A stretch of DNA of 64,000 nucleotides from Aphrocallistes beatrix. Lineage: Eukaryota; Porifera; Hexactinellida; Sceptrulophora; Aphrocallistidae. The translations under genes were made by a program, and so were the position numbers. Shown piece by piece: positions 32,391 through 44,489 of the stretch (the stretch's first letter is position 1; each line of letters opens with the position of its first letter). The DNA lies in the NCBI GenBank assembly GCA_963281255.1, contig OY725498.1, positions 1,302,001-1,366,000 on the forward strand, read 5' to 3'. Under the pieces are notes generated by a model. That model worked only from the letters and a program-made list of their open reading frames with translations, made no database searches and was not told the DNA's origin.

Positions 32391-32584
32391 GCATACATGC
32401 CAATCGTCCCGGGTTTTGCACTCTTCTATTGAACTAATTTTGTGTCCCGTAATTACATGAAAAGTCTCCATTATGTCCCGTTTTTTTGGATTCCATGCTT
32501 AATACTTTTCATCTGCGTCCCGCCTTGTCCCGCGAAATTCAACGCCCCCGTCCCGCTTTTATCATGGCTCAAGTTGGGATGTAC
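32391..32584 (+). mobile_element. TCCCG-rich repeat element, second copy
   Basis: Starts gcatacatgccaatcgtcccg and ends atcatggctcaagttggga. Spaced tgtcccg/gtcccg units and the cgcgaaattcaacgcc block are in the same order as at 24985-25178. Confidence 0.6.
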
Positions 32585-33056
32585 TATGGGCTTGTATATC
32601 ACTTCTCTCTGTGTACACTATCCATGTGGTAAATCAACAAACGCGATTTCTCAAGTATATTGCCGGCTTCAGAATGGCAGTCTCTGATTGAGTTGCACCG
32701 TGGGTGGGCGCTTGTTCATTTTATCCACCCTATCCACTATTGAAATATAGTATAATTTTTTATAATCACGAGTACTAGGATGCTTTATTACTATACATAG
32801 TAGTAATTTACATGCTCGAGGTAGAACTTAGGGAAATACCGTCAAAATTTTAGTTTTGGTATTATTTCTTTTAAAATAATTGAGAACAAAAACAAGCAAA
32901 TAATTTGTTTAATATTGTAGTATTACTTTGTATTCATACGAAACTAAATTGCCAATTGCACAATACCCATTAAATATACAAAAACAAAAGGTAATCAAGA
33001 AGTGAGAGTTTATAAGTGAATTAATTTCAGCAGGAATACTGCTGAGATGAAAGTTC
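32585..33056. other. Intergenic, nothing recognised
   Basis: No convincing frame on either strand. This is the 3' flank of the small orphan membrane gene. Confidence 0.45.
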
Positions 33057-33491
33057 TTAAACCCAGTGTTCTCTCGAATTGGCTGAAATGTGACAGAAAT
33101 TAGAGTCACTGGATCCATTAGAACCACGTAGCCCATCTGGAGATTTGTGAAATATGACTGTGTTCTTATTAAAAGTGAGAAGTGGGGATTTGCTCGGTGA
33201 GTTGGCATTTGAGTGGTCGCTCGCGGTCTCTCGAGTAAAAGTGGGAGATTCTGTGAAAAACAAACGAGGCTCTGCCGTTGGCTCCATTGTAATTTTGGGG
33301 GTGTAATTTTCTTTGGGAGAAGATTCGATTTTTGTCTGTTGTTTTTTCTCTTTAGTCCGACATTTCCAAAATATACAAAAACAAGAAATAATTAAAAATT
33401 GTAGACAAACTACGAAGATTGAGACGCCAGCTGGAATAATTAAATAATACGGAATGCGTGTTTCGGTAGGAATTGGAAACGTCGCGTTCAT
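33057..33491 (-). CDS. Small orphan single-pass membrane protein
   Basis: 144 residues, intronless, with ATG at 33491. A short hydrophilic N-terminus (MNATFPIPTETRIPYY, with a potential NAT glycosylation site) leads into one strong transmembrane helix (residues about 16-42, LIIPAGVSIFVVCLQFLIISCFCIFW). A basic stop-transfer stretch (KCRTKEKKQQTK) follows, then a Ser/Pro/Thr-rich cytoplasmic tail (SPKENYTPK, SPTFTRE, SPSKSPLL). This topology suggests a type III/I membrane protein with a phosphorylatable tail. No family recognised. Real-gene status rests on the clear topology, so confidence is moderate. Confidence 0.5.
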   Translation of the reverse strand: MNATFPIPTETRIPYYLIIPAGVSIFVVCLQFLIISCFCIFWKCRTKEKKQQTKIESSPKENYTPKITMEPTAEPRLFFTESPTFTRETASDHSNANSPSKSPLLTFNKNTVIFHKSPDGLRGSNGSSDSNFCHISANSREHWV

Positions 33492-33631
33492 TCTTCAAGC
33501 TAACAATTAGAGTTAAAATTTAGTTAAAACTATATAATATACGATTTGATTTTAATTAACATATAAATTCCTATCAAAATTATGTACGACGTATAGTATA
33601 TAATAAAAATCCCATCATAGGATTTTATATA

Positions 33632-33819
33632 CAGTCGACTCCGCTTAATAGGGCCACTGTTTAATCGGGTCAGCCGCTTAATCGGGCCACTTTTGGCTGG
33701 ACCGGAATAGCTCTCACACATAGAAGCTAATACAAAATATTTTCGGTTAATAGGGTCCTCCGCTTAATCGGGGCAAAATGTCCTCTGACGGATGTGGCCC
33801 TATTAAGCGGAGTCGACTG
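33632..33819. mobile_element. Pogo/Tigger-like MITE, copy 2, TA duplication
   Basis: 188 bp with ends cagtcgactccgcttaatag and cttattaagcggagtcgactg-type inverse, flanked by TA at 33630-33631 and 33820-33821. The interior repeats the cgcttaatcggg motif. Confidence 0.9.
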
Positions 33820-34178
33820 TATATAATAAAAACTCATATTAACTGGGATTCTGAAACTACTCCGAGGTATTCTTCACCTACTTTCTAACAGCAATAAAAC
33901 CCATAATCTTGAAAACCTTGTACATATATATGTCAAATTTTCAACGCGTTACGGCCATCTAAAGGATGACATAATAATACCGCAATAATGGCGATTTCAA
34001 TAGTTAATTAGAATCAATCCATCTCAATGCGAACTGACATTACCAATCGAAGTATGTTATCTTCCCACCTTGAACCTAAACCATCCAGACGCACATTGTT
34101 ATGATAATTATATTCCCAGCAATATGCATATCCACTATTAGCTATTATAATTGTATTGTAATCCTAAATATGTATGAA

Positions 34179-34550
34179 CTAGTCTTTCTTCTTGGGTAGA
34201 GGAGCCTTTTTCTTTTCTTTCTTCAATTTTTCCTTTCTCTTCAATGCAGTGCAATTCGTCCTCATTACCACAGCCATATTCATTTGAAATTTGGTTACAT
34301 CCTTGGAACTGACGTTGGTGGATAGTTTCTTGTTCCCTGATTTAGCTCGGATCAAGCATAGATGCTCGTCAGGTTGGCTTGCATCTTTCTCTCCTTCCTT
34401 TTTAGCAGGTTTCCCTTTGCGAGGCTTGGGAGAGGGTTTGGTCTGTCCGTTATACTTCTTGAGTGTGATCACCACTGAACCCTTGGTGCGATGCTTTGTG
34501 TAGAGTTTACCTAGTTCTGTCAGGAAGGTGTCGGGATCAAGGAGTACCAT
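34179..34550 (-). CDS. SRP14: Signal recognition particle 14 kDa subunit
   Basis: 123 residues from the ATG at 34550 (MVLLDPDTFLTELGKLY), intronless. SRP14 pairs with SRP9 on the Alu domain of SRP RNA and slows elongation during targeting to the ER. Family hallmarks are TKGSVVITLKKYNGQTKP near the start, CLIRAKSGNKKLSTNVSSKD in the middle, and KFQMNMAVVMRTN..LKRKEKLKKEKKK at the basic C-terminus. A Lys/Pro-rich insert (about residues 45-62, KPRKGKPAKKEGEK) lengthens the internal loop compared with the human protein. The upstream in-frame extension lacks an ATG. Confidence 0.95.
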   Translation of the reverse strand: MVLLDPDTFLTELGKLYTKHRTKGSVVITLKKYNGQTKPSPKPRKGKPAKKEGEKDASQPDEHLCLIRAKSGNKKLSTNVSSKDVTKFQMNMAVVMRTNCTALKRKEKLKKEKKKAPLPKKKD

Positions 34551-34703
34551 GGATTTGAGAAAGCAGTGAGTCAATTCTAAGTAACGTCAGCGGCGTCTTG
34601 AAGAGGTTTCTTCCAAGTGATGTAGTATATATCTACGTTAATCTACTTTATTTTGAATAATTATGTATATTATGTATGTGATGTGATATGGCATATGCAT
34701 ATA

Positions 34704-34980
34704 CAGGGTGACAAATAAGTTCTGTTACAAGCTTCATTAGGTATAAAATTTATTATACTCAAACGATCTTAGTTATTATGGTCCTTAGAGATTGTAATTC
34801 GAATATTTTCAATGATTTTAAAATTTTCGATTCTAAGACTTAGAAATGTGTTTTGTATGGCGAGTTTCGAATTACAATCTCTCGAATTACAATCTGTAAG
34901 GACCATAATAACTAAGATTGTTTGAGTATAATAAATTTTGTACTTAATGAAGCTTGTAACAGAACTTAATTGTCACCCTG
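34704..34980. mobile_element. Foldback Tc1/mariner MITE, short form
   Basis: Ends cagggtgacaaataagttct and its inverse, flanked by TA on both sides. The whole element is two near-complementary halves that share sequence with the outer arms of 7310-8057, with the central part of that element missing. Confidence 0.88.
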
Positions 34981-35402
34981 TATGTTGTTTTTATAATTTT
35001 TAAAAAAAGCCAAAAAAATTGACTGGATATCAAAAAGATTATTAACGGTTTCATTTGTACACAATAGTTAGTATAGTATTCCACAATCTTAGTATATTTA
35101 AATAATCAGGGGCCTTATTCATTAAAATTCAGATTCTAATAATTTTTCCTAGAATTTGCTCAAATTCTAAGGAAAATTCTTAGAATTGGCAATTCTTAAG
35201 TTCAAATTCTAAGAATTATTCTAAGTGGCATTCACGAAAGTTCCAAGGAATTATCTGATGATTCATAAAGTAATTACTAGAGCAATATACGTTTAACTAA
35301 AGTAATCTGCTACTATTTTTCTCTGAGAGAATTTCCATTATTATATAAAGGTTATTCGCTAAACTCTGGAGGAAAATCGTCGTCGAAAATATTTATTTCT
35401 GT

Positions 35403-35573
35403 CGATAGTCTGTGATCAATACAGAAATTATGGAGCACCATTGTGGAAACGATTATTTTGCAGATCATGTCCGGACTATAACATAAGCTACCACCACTCT
35501 TATCCAGCCATCTCCAACTACTTTTCCGAATCCCAAATGTGCACTCGATTGTCTTTCTTGTCTTTAAGAAAGC
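35403..35573 (-). pseudogene. HARBI1-like transposase C-terminal fragment
   Basis: In one minus-strand frame about 57 codons read AFLKTRKTIECTFGIRKSSW, then RWLDKSGGSLCYSPD, then MICKIIVSTMVLHNFCIDH. This is the conserved end of Harbinger transposases (TR..IE.TFG.LK.RW and VLHN). Stops bound it upstream and the catalytic DDE part is not found. It is a dead remnant. Confidence 0.75.
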
Positions 35574-35756
35574 TCGATTGTACTTTACTCACTAGGCGTG
35601 ACCAGCGAAAGTATTGGAGTTATTAAATTGGGACTTAATGAATAGCCACATCAGCTTCCTGAATTTCGCCAGAAGAAAGAACTAGTATATTTCAAAATTA
35701 ATATATAGTTGTTCAATAACTCAATTATTAAATTGAAGAAAATTGCAATTATTAGT

Positions 35757-35860
35757 TTTTCCCTTCGATGCACTTGGGATTTTCTTATTTATAGTAATAA
35801 CTTATATGGCTTCCCCGTTAAAAATGACTTAATTAACCCGGAAATGACGCAACACATTCC
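35757..35860 (+). repeat. Dispersed repeat family, copy 4
   Basis: cacttgggatttt, ttatttatag (35785-35794), tatggcttccccgttaaaaatgactta, cccggaaatgacgcaacac. Lies inside the Harbinger relic. Confidence 0.65.
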
Positions 35861-36352
35861 TGTGTCAAGCGTGAGTTTAAATTCAGCACCCAATTAGCAC
35901 GTATGAATTAAATCATACTAGTGATGAAATGCCGCTGAATCCGTGTCAAATTGTTATTCTATTCCAGTGTTTACGTTAAACATGAGGTTCCAAACAATCA
36001 TAGCTGAGAAAAAATCATAGGAATGGAATGAGACATCTAACTTGCACAATAGCTCAGTAGTAATCCGCACAATACACAAGCAATGATACAGTACGATTTG
36101 GAATTTTAGAGATATTTTAAAATCTCCAATATGATCAACTTGCGACAGAGTAATTATTATATTCAATATCCTATAGTTGGAACACAATAATAAACAAATA
36201 AAGTAAATTAATCTTGGTTATTATACAAATTCTAGAGCAAGTTATTGTAACAAAGGACTGATACGTATTTAAGATCGAATACAATAGTGTGTCAAGTTAC
36301 CATGAAATGGAACTAGAAAGTATTTTAAGATTTTTACTGAATAAGGGCCCAG

Positions 36353-39074
36353 AACAAATCCATTTATAAATTTGGTGGTGACTGTCCGAAAATCAAGTGT
36401 GTGGTGTAATCCCTAGTCTGCTGTAGCAGCCACCGGTGTGGTTGGCCCGGTTGAAACCGAACCACTTTCGACCGCTTTTGATTTAATCTCAAGAGGACCA
36501 TTTTTGTACGGTTGGGCTGGTTTCAACCTGGCCACTTTTTTATCCGAAGTTTGTCCTAACCGAACCACTTCAAACCCGGTGGATACGGCCCTGAGACCAG
36601 ATAAATAGATTACTTGTTTGTTGTTCGTTTCTTATCCATCTTTTTCGATAAATTAGGGATGAGAGATTGTTATTATTTTTATTTATTATTTATTCAAATT
36701 GTTTTGATAGTAATTTGGTTCACGTACAAGAACAGCGAAATATTGAAAGAAAAGATATAAGGCAAAAATGAAGCTTTGAACTAACACGAATTTACTTAGC
36801 TATGACATTTAACGATAAATTCTTGGTAGTATTAATTACTGTGTTCAATTCAAATCTGTGATCATTATCCTACACTCAGTATAACATTCAGCTGTCCTAA
36901 TCAAATCGTTGATTTTAATTTCATAGCGACTAAATTAGAAGTTTTGCATTTTGCTTAATCAAGTATACGTCGGTTGGTAACTAATGCACTTTCAGTAGGT
37001 GTAAATTAGGTTATACTAAGAGAGATGATGCTAGCCTCCAGTTCAAACCAATCTATATTATTTAAACTATCATATAGTATATACGCTGCGAATGTTATAT
37101 TTAGCTCATCGTTTTAAAACCAACCATCCTATCAGAGGAATTTAGAATTCTGTATTTTGATTATTTATTAATAACGTCTTGAACATGACCACAAAAATGT
37201 GCTTAGACCATATCGTGTCGACAGAAATATTCGACGATAAAATATTCAATACCAATGACTTGATCGTTATGGTATGATGAGTTGAAGATGAAAGTTATGC
37301 AATTGACCAATTTTCGCATACGATGTTAAAAAAAAGTAGTTTAGGAATGTCAATAATTTTGATTCGGGATGGCTCGCTTTTTTTAATAAATACAATCTCT
37401 GTTTTCGTATATTTCACTTAAGTGCTAATGATGATTATTGAAAACTATAGACTGCTCAGATAACTAAGCATTCTGAACCCACATATTCTTTAGATGGAGC
37501 CATGTCTACCTACTTATTAAATCTAAAACCCCGCCATGTGTTGCGTCATTTCCTGTTTAAGCCATTTTGGGCGGGAAAGCCATATAAATTTGGGGTCCAG
37601 ACTATAAATAGAAAAGACCCCAGGTAAAAGTGGCATTTTAAAGGTACATTGGTGTCAATTAATGTACGCAGGCATTCATAAAAATAAATAAATTCGGCAG
37701 TTTTCCATTGATTCCATACTGCTGCTCCTTTCATGTTTTAATTGAACTGATAGCTGGAGCCATTAGTTACCGATTTTCGGCAGTTGTCTATTTTTATTAA
37801 CCTCCATTTCCGTTAGCACTGGAAAATGGAGATGAATAAAATTTAATTAAAGAAAAATACGATTCTTTATAAACTAAATCCATACTTTTATTACATTGAA
37901 TTACGCTGAAAGTATCAATAATATTCAGCAAATACCACAAATTGGTTAATCAGATAAAAAATATTCCTAAACCTTGGTCAACATTGGTGGCGGTTACTCG
38001 GTTAACCTAATATATCCATCCCAAGTATCACGGCTAATAATAGAGATCATATTGGTTCTTCATTCATAATTCAAGAATGTAACCATTGAAGCGTAAGAAT
38101 TCGATTCATTTGAGTCAAGTTAGTTGTAAAATCCAACCTATTATTAATATCGACCATCTTAATTTCCATTGTTACATCTTTCCGATTAAATAATGAAATA
38201 CTGTCACGTGCTCAAACAAGGAAGAAACAAGATTTGAAATCGTGTCCCTTCCTTTTAACTTTTTAATTAAGTTTGAAAACAGAGAAAAGTCCATGTTCTT
38301 GATCGGAACACGTCGGCTGGTCGTGTAGCATAATGTTCTACTTTGTATAGCGATGGGTACGTAGAGAAGATGGATTGGTTTTTAAAATAGAAATATGTAA
38401 TTGACATTCATTCAGGAGGTATTCATTAGGTGCTAATTTCATGTGGTTTGTGTTCCACGCTTAGTAGGAACGCAATAGGTGAACTAGACAGACAGCTAGA
38501 GCAATTTTTAAAAAAAATATCGGAGTATGTACGAACCTGCCTAATCCACACTCGTTAGGAAACTGAAAAACTTTCGGATTATACAATGTGCACTGTGGAC
38601 CAACGCTAATTGTGGTAGGAACGGTGTCGGATTATGGAGGTTCTACTGTTCTATGGTAGGGGTAGAGATTCGTGTACTCGAAACCATATTTGAGAATATG
38701 AATTCTCGTATAATGTTGAAACCTAGAATTATATTCCTCTATCCCCCCCCCCTCCGTTATATCTTGTACTCCAGTAAAGTTAATTGATACGCGAGAAAAC
38801 ATGTGTAAAAAGGAAAATTCATTCGAATTTAACACTACAATTAACATAATTAAAATAAAATACAATTATATACTTAATCTATTATTTAAAATTAGAATGA
38901 TGTCATGGAGAGAATCATAAATAACCGTACATAATAATTAATTTTGTATCCAGATAATTCCAAATTAATAACAAGCATTGTAGGATAAAAGGGGCCCTTG
39001 AAATTGGGAATATGTAAGTAGAACTGAGCTTGAGTGAGATCGGGTAGGGCCGTGAAAGGTCTTAAAAGTTAAAA
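36353..39074. other. Intergenic, no gene recognised
   Basis: A GC-richer patch at 36410-36600 holds paired motifs (ggttgaaaccgaaccactttcgacc and tttcaacctggccac), so it is probably an old repeat. A minus-strand copy of the dispersed repeat lies at 37525-37635. A poly-C run is at about 38744. The segment next to 39075 is the presumed 3' UTR of the POU gene. Confidence 0.5.
37525..37635 (-). repeat. Dispersed repeat family, copy 5
   Basis: On the minus strand: cctggggtctttt, ctatttatag (37602-37611 inverse), atatggctttcccgcccaaaatgg, caggaaatgacgcaacac. Confidence 0.7.
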
Positions 39075-41677
39075 TCAGTTGGTCTTCTCTCTCAGGTAAC
39101 ATATTGGTTCATTTAGATATTGACTAGGTGCGAGTGGCTTGGGTTTATCTTCAAGCATGAGGTGGTGTTTTCTGTGGTGGATGGATGTCTTCACGCGCTT
39201 TTCGCGCTGTCTGCGGTTGCAAAACCAAACACGTACAACTTCCTTTTCAAGCTGCAACTCATCAGCTACACGTGTGATATCCTGTGAACTGGGTTTGGGG
39301 TGTTTGTGAAAGTGCATTTCGAGTGAATCCTTTGCGTTTACACCTAAAAGTGCATATACAAGATTAAATATATTTCGATATTATTCTTAGAATCATTCCG
39401 GAAGTTGCGTAGTCTATTTGTAATCAAATTTAACCAATGTAAAATCATTACTGCCTTCGGGAGCTGTGTGCAACTATCTAAGGTTGCCAGCTAATATGAT
39501 TAGCTCGGCGAAACTATGATAATGACAGAAGCCGTTACTGCATTAATTACATTAAACGGCGAGAACAGAGTAGAATGGCGTTTTAGTTTTGTAAGGAAGG
39601 AACTTAAATTCCAATAACTGAATTATGCTACCATTCAAACGCGTATGCATTCTCCAAGTAAACTTACTAATCGTTGTTCTCCTCTTCCTTCTCCTGTCAG
39701 GGGAGTTGGGGGATTCTTCTTGTGAGGCGCCTTGTCGTTCAGCCTCGTCAAGCCAGCGCTCCAAGATCGGTAGTAGCTTCATCGCATTCTTGTATGAGAG
39801 TTGTAAGTTCTCAAACCGGCAAATTGTGGTTTGTGAAAAATCTGTACCGTGTACTGCTGCTAGCGCCTGTCCTACTGAAGTTTGAGTGTAGCCCAGTTTG
39901 ATCCGTCTCTGTTTAAACCTAGGCAAACAGAATATTGATCAAGTACATCCGATATAAACGATCTATTCCGAACATTGATTTCGTTCTACTGGATTCAACT
40001 TCAACAACACAACGAAATTAGAACGTGTTATTTGTTGATTTTCGCTTCGACTAAAATTAGTGCGGCACGTCATGTCTATTATGAAATGTCATATTCCGAA
40101 ATGTTCAGCATTCTTACAAGATTCTTGAGTAGAAATTTTGTATGTGCGAACACGCAAACTCGTTATGGGTGGTCGCACAGATACGAAATATAACTCGAGC
40201 ATTCATCGCAACTTGTTGTGAAATTTTTAGGTTCCGGTACTAGGAAGAAGGAAGGCAATACAAAGATGGAATGTAAACTAATCTTCAATTCATGACAGGT
40301 AACAGTCGATTGTATGAAAGAGCTTGAGAAGAATTAACAGTCAGCATTTTTCTTGTTCTACTTCGACTCATGTCATGTTGTTAGTCTACTTCTAAATATT
40401 ACAATATTTGTGTGGATTATTGCGTGCTAACCTAGCGTCAATAAATTAATAATTCAGGTAGAACATGTGTTACGTATGGCATAGGAGTTGAATTACCAAG
40501 ATATCAAACAATTTATTCGTGATCTATTTTCAACTGACAGTCAACTCCGCTTAATAGGGTTACATCGGTCAGAGGACATTTTGCCTCGATTAAGCGGAGA
40601 ACCCTATTAACCGAAAATATTTTGTATTTGCTTCTATGTGTGAGAGCTATTCCAGTCCTGCCAAAAGTGGCCCGATTAAACAGTGACCTTATTAAGCGGA
40701 GTCGACTGTATTTCTGTTTATTGGTTCTATCTGTATCGTATCGAGATTGGAGCATTGATTATAAGAACATTGCTTTATTTGATACTACTATTGAGCAAAT
40801 CAAGTTCAAACGACATAAAATGGTTACTACTTAATATTCATAAATCCGACGCAAGCTCAAAAGTTATGTATTACCCTTGATTAGCGAATAATTGCAACAT
40901 CGTTTGAGGGAACATATTATTAATTGGGTCTTTTATTAACGTATAATATTATCGTCATTAGTAACTTACTTTGTGGCGAAATCTTCCAGCTCCTGGAGCT
41001 CAGGAGCAGATGGCTCCTCCATGGCTTGCTTGATTCCCGGTGCCAGGATGTGCTGTCCGTTGATTGCAGAGGTTAGCAGAGGGTAGCCTGTGTTGAGTAG
41101 CTCGTGATGGACAGGATGGAGCTTCGTATTTTGTGTGAAAGGGTTTGGAATCTGAATGCTTTGATTGAACCCGTAACTGTAACTACAAGAGAGGCGACAA
41201 ATAATAGAAAATGATCAACAGCTGCTAACGGCAGTTTAGGAGAAAGGGAGTTGTTTTTAAAATTGTTTTGCACCTTTGTCCTGGCAGATATACGTAGTAT
41301 GCTATTCTATACTCGGATATCAACATGAGATATAATTATTCGATCCTATATGCAAAAGGATGATTCAATAGCTAATCAATGTAGATTTGCCTGAATTTGC
41401 TTGAAAGACTCCATAGGAGTGGTTAAACTAATTGATATTCATTTTATGATTGCAAATGCATATTACCTAGGAGTAATTTTATCTTATCAAAGTGTATTGA
41501 TGAACACAATATGTCTTACCTTGTTGGGACTGATGCTATCTGTGGATGATGCGTCCTGAATGGAAAGTGTGGAGACATTGCTTGGGAAGGATGAATACAG
41601 TTTGGAGAGGAGAGTGTAGGTTGGGTCATAGGGTTTAGTTGGATTGAAGAAGGCATTGCAATGTTTGACATAGCCAT
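39075..41677 (-). CDS. POU class I (Pit-1/POU1F1-like) transcription factor, four coding exons
   Basis: Exons 41677-41520, 41182-40970, 39918-39668 and 39343-39075 join in frame with GT-AG borders. They give about 296 residues, close to human Pit-1 (291). A Pro/Ser/Met-rich N-terminus ([15 protein letters not shown]) leads to [11 protein letters not shown] and the POU-specific domain ([51 protein letters not shown]). A short linker with [10 protein letters not shown] follows, and the homeodomain finishes with [20 protein letters not shown] and [16 protein letters not shown]. The recognition-helix Cys (WFCNRR) is the POU type, and [14 protein letters not shown] and EKEVVRVWF point to class I rather than classes II-VI. 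The upstream acceptor at 41682-41683 implies a non-coding first exon. Intron 2 (39919-40969) contains a pogo-like MITE. A nuclear DNA-binding regulator; its target genes here are unknown. Confidence 0.93.
40538..40708. mobile_element. Pogo/Tigger-like MITE, copy 3, in a POU intron
   Basis: Ends cagtcaactccgcttaatag and ...taagcggagtcgactg followed by TA. The interior is inverted relative to copies 1 and 2 (aaaatattttgtatttgctt), so it is in the opposite orientation. Confidence 0.85.
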
Positions 41678-41682
41678 TTTAC

Positions 41683-44489
41683 TACAAGAAATATTAGAAT
41701 TGTAAATGTCGATAAATCAAAATTATGGGTAAACTATCCTATAGATATGGTAATAAGCTTACTTGTTGCTTGATAGTGTTGTTGTCCTAGTTGGAAAAGA
41801 TGTGCGCTGTAGAATATGCAGTGTGCTTTGAATATTTTGAATAAATTATACTTAGAATACAAACTTCTAGGTTATTTATACTAGTCACTGTATTATGTAT
41901 GTATGGAACTATGTAGTGTATGTAAATACTATTTGAGTATGGATAACCTACTCAATTTATATATGAGTTTCAGTGATCGATATTCATAAGCATATGTTAG
42001 ACTAATTCGCGAAAAGTCAGGCCACTGAAATAAAAAATAATATTAAATTAAATATTTCTGCTACTTGTGTTCTTGTCTGACACAACAAGAAGTTACAAAG
42101 CTAATAACGTTTGCTCGGTATTTTGTTAATTATGTTAAAGGTGAAACCTTTAAGTTGGAAAAAATATTCCATATGATCTTGGAAAATAAAGTAGCTAGCT
42201 TTTTAGACTTTTTTTAGTTTGCTGACTATACTGTGTATCGTGGAAAAGGTTTTAATTAAAATTCTGACATACCAGATCATGCTGTGGTTCCTATGGTTAA
42301 TTTTATTTAATAAGGTGGCATACTAGCTATAAAAGATGCGATTAATTCATTGATTGTTGGACCTTGGTAAATTATCTTCGAGACCTGGTTGATTTAAGAA
42401 CTTTATCGTCAGGAGAGACAACCCTTATATTGCCAACTTGAACCAAGCTAAGACTGGGAGCTTTATTTAGATCGTAATATTTAGTTAATATAGAACGAAG
42501 TGCGTTAAAGATCGCGAGAAGCAGCTGAAAATAATGCTAAGTGGAAGGTTGGTACTATATCTGCTTCCGGTGTAACAAATTAACATTGATATTTAGTTAA
42601 TTTATTTTTATTAATGAAGTACATTGATATGAAGGAAAGTAGTACCATTCCTTTTTTGTCAAAACGATTCGAATAGAGATGCTAACCTCGAAACATGGTT
42701 AAAGTAGTATTTTTCTCAATATTATTATCTTAGAACCGAGTTGAGTTGAGCACGTAACTGTAATCCAGCTCGGGCGTTATACTATGCTATTGCAACACTA
42801 GAGAAGATACCGATCTGGTATACTACCCTGAAAGAAGTATTTCTTATAGAATCAAATTATTTCAATCTTAGTAACGTAAAACCACCTTGGAAATGTGTGG
42901 CTATCGTGTGGTAATTGGTAACAGCTGTGTAGATTAACGTTACATGACTGGATATAATTATATATGGTACAATCGCTCAAGTTCATATTACTAGATCAAA
43001 ATTGCTAATATTCCGTTGATGCAAACGCCAGGAAGATTATACATATTGAGTCAATGCAAAAATATTAAAAATAGAAGAATTTTTTTTGGAATGGATGACA
43101 CTTACGATCTGCTCCAAAGATAGTAATATCATTTAGTGATTGCAAAATTAACACCAACTACCTCAATCAAATTTTCAAGGAAATAGATATTTTAATCTAT
43201 TTTCTTGATGATTGAACAAAAATGGAATAATCAACAGCGTCAATCAGTTTGCATACTATTGCATAATTTGCGGATATACTCTATTTAGATGCTTTGTTTA
43301 TACAGCTGATCAGGGCGCAGTATCATTCATTTTATTCCAACATGTATCCATATATCAAAATATATATTTGAATAATTCAAATACTTACAGTGAGTTCTCG
43401 ATCATTGTTCCTTCGCTAAAGCCATTATCCATCCTAGTCTAAAAAGAAGTGACGAAATATAAAATTTAAAACTTTTTATACACAACGCTGCCAAGCCACA
43501 CACAATAATATCACTAAATTCATCATTTAATAATATTTTTGAACTAAAATATGTTATCCTATGAGCTTATTCAAACCAACTTCACAGTATTTAATATCAT
43601 TTATTACTCTTGTATTTCTTCATTTTAACATTACCTTAAACTCCATGCTGTTACCATTTCACAGAATTGAATGTCGTCTGCGGAAACAAAGATATATTGC
43701 TATCGCATTCCAAGACGTGCCAGACCAATGAACCAGCTCGTAAATGCAGTGGTCTATTTCGCCATCAACTGCGCTAAGAACTTCAACCCTTGATGTAGCA
43801 ATCAGACGGTATACGTTAGAAGCGGCAATTTGATATGTCTTTGATACTAGACAAGTACAAATTGCAAATAAAGTGACAATTGAACACAATTAGAGTAAAC
43901 AACCATAACAAGTAATGGACTGTCTTGCACTTTGATGTCAATCTTAGTGGGAAACTATTGATAATGTGCTGCGACGAATTCTATTCGAAGCATTTAAGAT
44001 TCGATTTGTGTCCTCCTGAATAACTAGACGCGCTTTCTAACCTCTGAACTATTTTCTTTACAAATTAATTATTAATTTATCACATGCAAATATCATAATT
44101 GGAGACAAAGTATAAAGGGAAACAAAGGGTTCGGAAATGTAGACTAGATGTGTGATAAATAGTTCAATATTCACCAGTTTCGATCCGGACTGACAGTCTG
44201 GAGCGCAGTGAAAGTAATGCTTAGTAATCTGCGGCTAAAAACTATTTTCATAATTAGATAACTAATAAATAATAAAAGGGTAGAGTGAATTTCTCCTATT
44301 CGTTGCGTTTTTTTCCATTATACAAATATTTTCATGTTGGAGTGAATAGACTGTGCACAACATTAGCGACATTACAGATCTTACTCGCAGTCTATCCAAA
44401 ATCTAAATTATATCATCCCATAATCTGCAATCCTGTGAGCTTATCCACACCCCTCAACCCCGCGCGAACTATAACTTCTCCCACTCACG
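41683..44489. other. Intergenic between POU1 and DBT, with POU1 leader region
   Basis: AT-rich. I see no protein-like frame. The presumed non-coding first exon and promoter of the POU gene must lie here on the minus strand, but I cannot place them. A short match (gactatact-g-catcgtgga) links about 42225 with about 3507. Confidence 0.45.

Larger units (their letters stand above)
35108..36352 (-). mobile_element. PIF/Harbinger transposon relic
   Basis: Outer ends ggggccttattcattaaaat and (inverse) gggcccttattcagtaaaaa form inverted repeats about 1.2 kb apart. The minus strand inside carries a recognisable piece of Harbinger transposase. The rest is non-coding and has been entered by a dispersed repeat (35757-35860). 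No clean target duplication could be read. Confidence 0.65.
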
